From Strix aluco (taxonomy: Eukaryota; Chordata; Aves; Strigiformes; Strigidae), in contig NC_133970.1 of NCBI RefSeq assembly GCF_031877795.1, positions 44,322,033-44,386,032 on the forward strand: a DNA stretch of 64,000 nt. Direction: 5' to 3'. The stretch's first letter is position 1. Each line of letters begins with the position of its first letter. This document shows, piece after piece, positions 62,874-64,000 of the stretch. The notes under the pieces are model-generated. The model saw nothing but the letters and a program-made list of their open reading frames with translations, was not told the origin of the DNA and did no database searches. The translations under genes and the position numbers were made by a program.

Positions 62874-63502
62874 AGATTTAGAGGGACTGCCACTACATAG
62901 GGCCGTACTGTGGCCACTTGTCCTTCTGGGTTAACAATTTGAACTGGCATAGTACTCTGACGAGTGGTCGTGGCTCCTCCTATTCCTGCTAATGCTACCC
63001 CAATATTTATCGTTGGCCAATTTTTGGGCCAATCTTGGGATGATATAATAGTGATGTCAGCTCCTGTATCTATCATGCCCTTGATCCGCACATCTTTTGG
63101 AGTACCTTTGGATAACAAAACGATACATGTCATAATAGGACGTGAAGATCCAATGTTCTGTGCCCAATAGATCTGCGGAGTACCTGTGGAGCCAAAACCC
63201 CCAGTTCCCCTGGTCCGTTGTTCCGCGCCCGGGGCCTGTGAAACAAACGGTACAAGTTGAGCAATAGGACAATTAGCAGGAACAGTTACTGGTGGAGATG
63301 GCGTCCACATCACAGCACAAATTTGACCCTCATAATCTGCATCAGTTATTCCTGGGAGAACAAACAATCCTTGTAAAGTAGTACTAGATCGTCCTAACAG
63401 CAAGGCACTTAATCCATTCCCTAACGGGCCATATGCCAGGAGAGGAGCTTTGTGAACTTTCTCATCAGAAATAGTCACTGACGTGGCTGTGGCGACATCC
63501 AC
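62864..63502 (-). pseudogene. ERVK dUTPase and protease
   Basis: 213-codon frame. The dUTPase-like part includes GLFVLPGITDADYEGQI and CPIAQLVPF (the trimeric dUTPase fold). The protease follows with KGMIDTGADITIISSQDWP (active site DTG) and a flap-like GIGGATTTRQS. A dUTPase fused ahead of protease is characteristic of betaretroviruses. The C-terminus overlaps the RT frame with a shift. Confidence 0.88.
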
Positions 63503-64000
63503 TCCGGCACTTCCTGAGGTTTTTGCTGTGAGTCCGCCACATAGGCCTGAAATGGATTCCGAGGAGCTATTTGCGTGGCAGTGCGGCCCCCCCTTGTGCT
63601 CCGCCCTCCGTTTCCCTGACTATGACGGGGTATCAGGGGCTGTCCCTGCACATTAAATTTCAAGCGACAGTCCTTGGCATAGTGCCCTGGTATTTTACAC
63701 CTTGCACAGAGTATGTTTGCAGCAGGCATATTGTTAACATGCTCTTTTCTTGGACAGTTCTTTTTAAAATGTCCTGTTCAGTCACAGCCATAGCAAGGTC
63801 CATCCCCCCTTACTGCAACAGCAACTGTTTTTGCCAGTGTCTCCATTTGATGTATTGCTGTCCCAATCTTACTGCAGGCATCTATCATTTCTACCAGTGA
63901 GGGATTAGCACTGCGTAATGATGCAATTACACATCTGCAATCCTCATTAGCATTGTCTCGTGCAAGCTGTAGAATTAAAGCCTCTTTTGCTGGTTTATTA
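63475..64000 (-). pseudogene. ERVK gag: capsid end and nucleocapsid (partial)
   Basis: From the window edge: capsid C-terminal region (CRCVIASLRSANPSLVEMID, ACSKIGTAIHQM), then a first zinc knuckle in which a TGA replaces one residue (CYGCD-stop-TGHFKKNC), then an intact second knuckle CARCKIPGHYAKDC (CX2CX4HX4C) and a Gln/Gly/Arg-rich tail. The frame shifts to the dUTPase/protease frame near 63480-63500, as expected for a pro frameshift. Confidence 0.82.

Larger units (their letters stand above)
60105..64000 (-). mobile_element. Betaretrovirus-like ERVK internal region, runs off the window
   Basis: Minus-strand order from the right edge: capsid end, nucleocapsid, dUTPase, protease, RT, RNase H, integrase, with a CR1 fragment inside RNase H and the large CR1 inside IN. 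The IN C-terminus continues at about 44935-45194. No LTR of this element is in the window. Class II assignment rests on the zinc knuckles, the dUTPase-protease order and YMDD. Confidence 0.88.

Overview
The window looks like avian genomic DNA. It has many CR1 LINEs of the bird type, LTRs and endogenous retroviruses (ERVs), and a convergent KIF2A / DIMT1 gene pair. Human KIF2A and DIMT1 are neighbours on 5q12, a segment that corresponds to the bird Z chromosome. The combination of a KIF2A 3' end with intact splice sites and reading frame, a DIMT1 copy broken in at least six ways, and very dense ERV and CR1 nesting suggests the W-linked copy of this region. That assignment is an inference.

Layout: 1-18110 holds the last six recognisable coding exons of KIF2A (+ strand) and its 3'UTR. 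Its introns carry a solo LTR (7134-8161) and four CR1 elements arranged as two nested head-to-head pairs (11075-13470 and 13661-16995). 18195-21328 holds an imperfect inverted repeat and three LTRs, one nested inside another. 21329-25312 is unremarkable AT-rich sequence. 25313-30472 (- strand) holds eight remnants of DIMT1 exons with stops, splice-site losses, a frameshift and a CR1 inserted inside an exon.

A near-identical tandem duplication of about 9.9 kb follows (28946-38858 and 38859-48750). Each copy has an (AAAAAG)n tract, two DIMT1 pseudo-exons, a degraded ERVL with a tRNA-Leu primer site, a patchwork of other ERV pieces, a CR1 3' part, and the 5' part of a second ERV (called ERV B here).

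From 44950 to 64000 the layers can be peeled. A betaretrovirus-like ERVK (- strand: CA/NC, dUTPase, PR, RT, RH, IN) is split inside IN by a long CR1 (- strand, 60104 to 45195). That CR1 is split by ERV B (+ strand, 46058-51815) and by ERV A (- strand, 53094-59005). ERV B carries two further solo-LTR insertions. ERV A and ERV B are env-less relatives. Both have gag and pro-pol in one frame separated by a single UAG, and both have hydrophobic segments at the N-terminus of Gag.

Only KIF2A appears to be an expressed host gene here. Everything else is pseudogene or mobile DNA. Coordinates of repeat edges are read by eye; where target-site duplications (TSDs) are given, the edges are exact.
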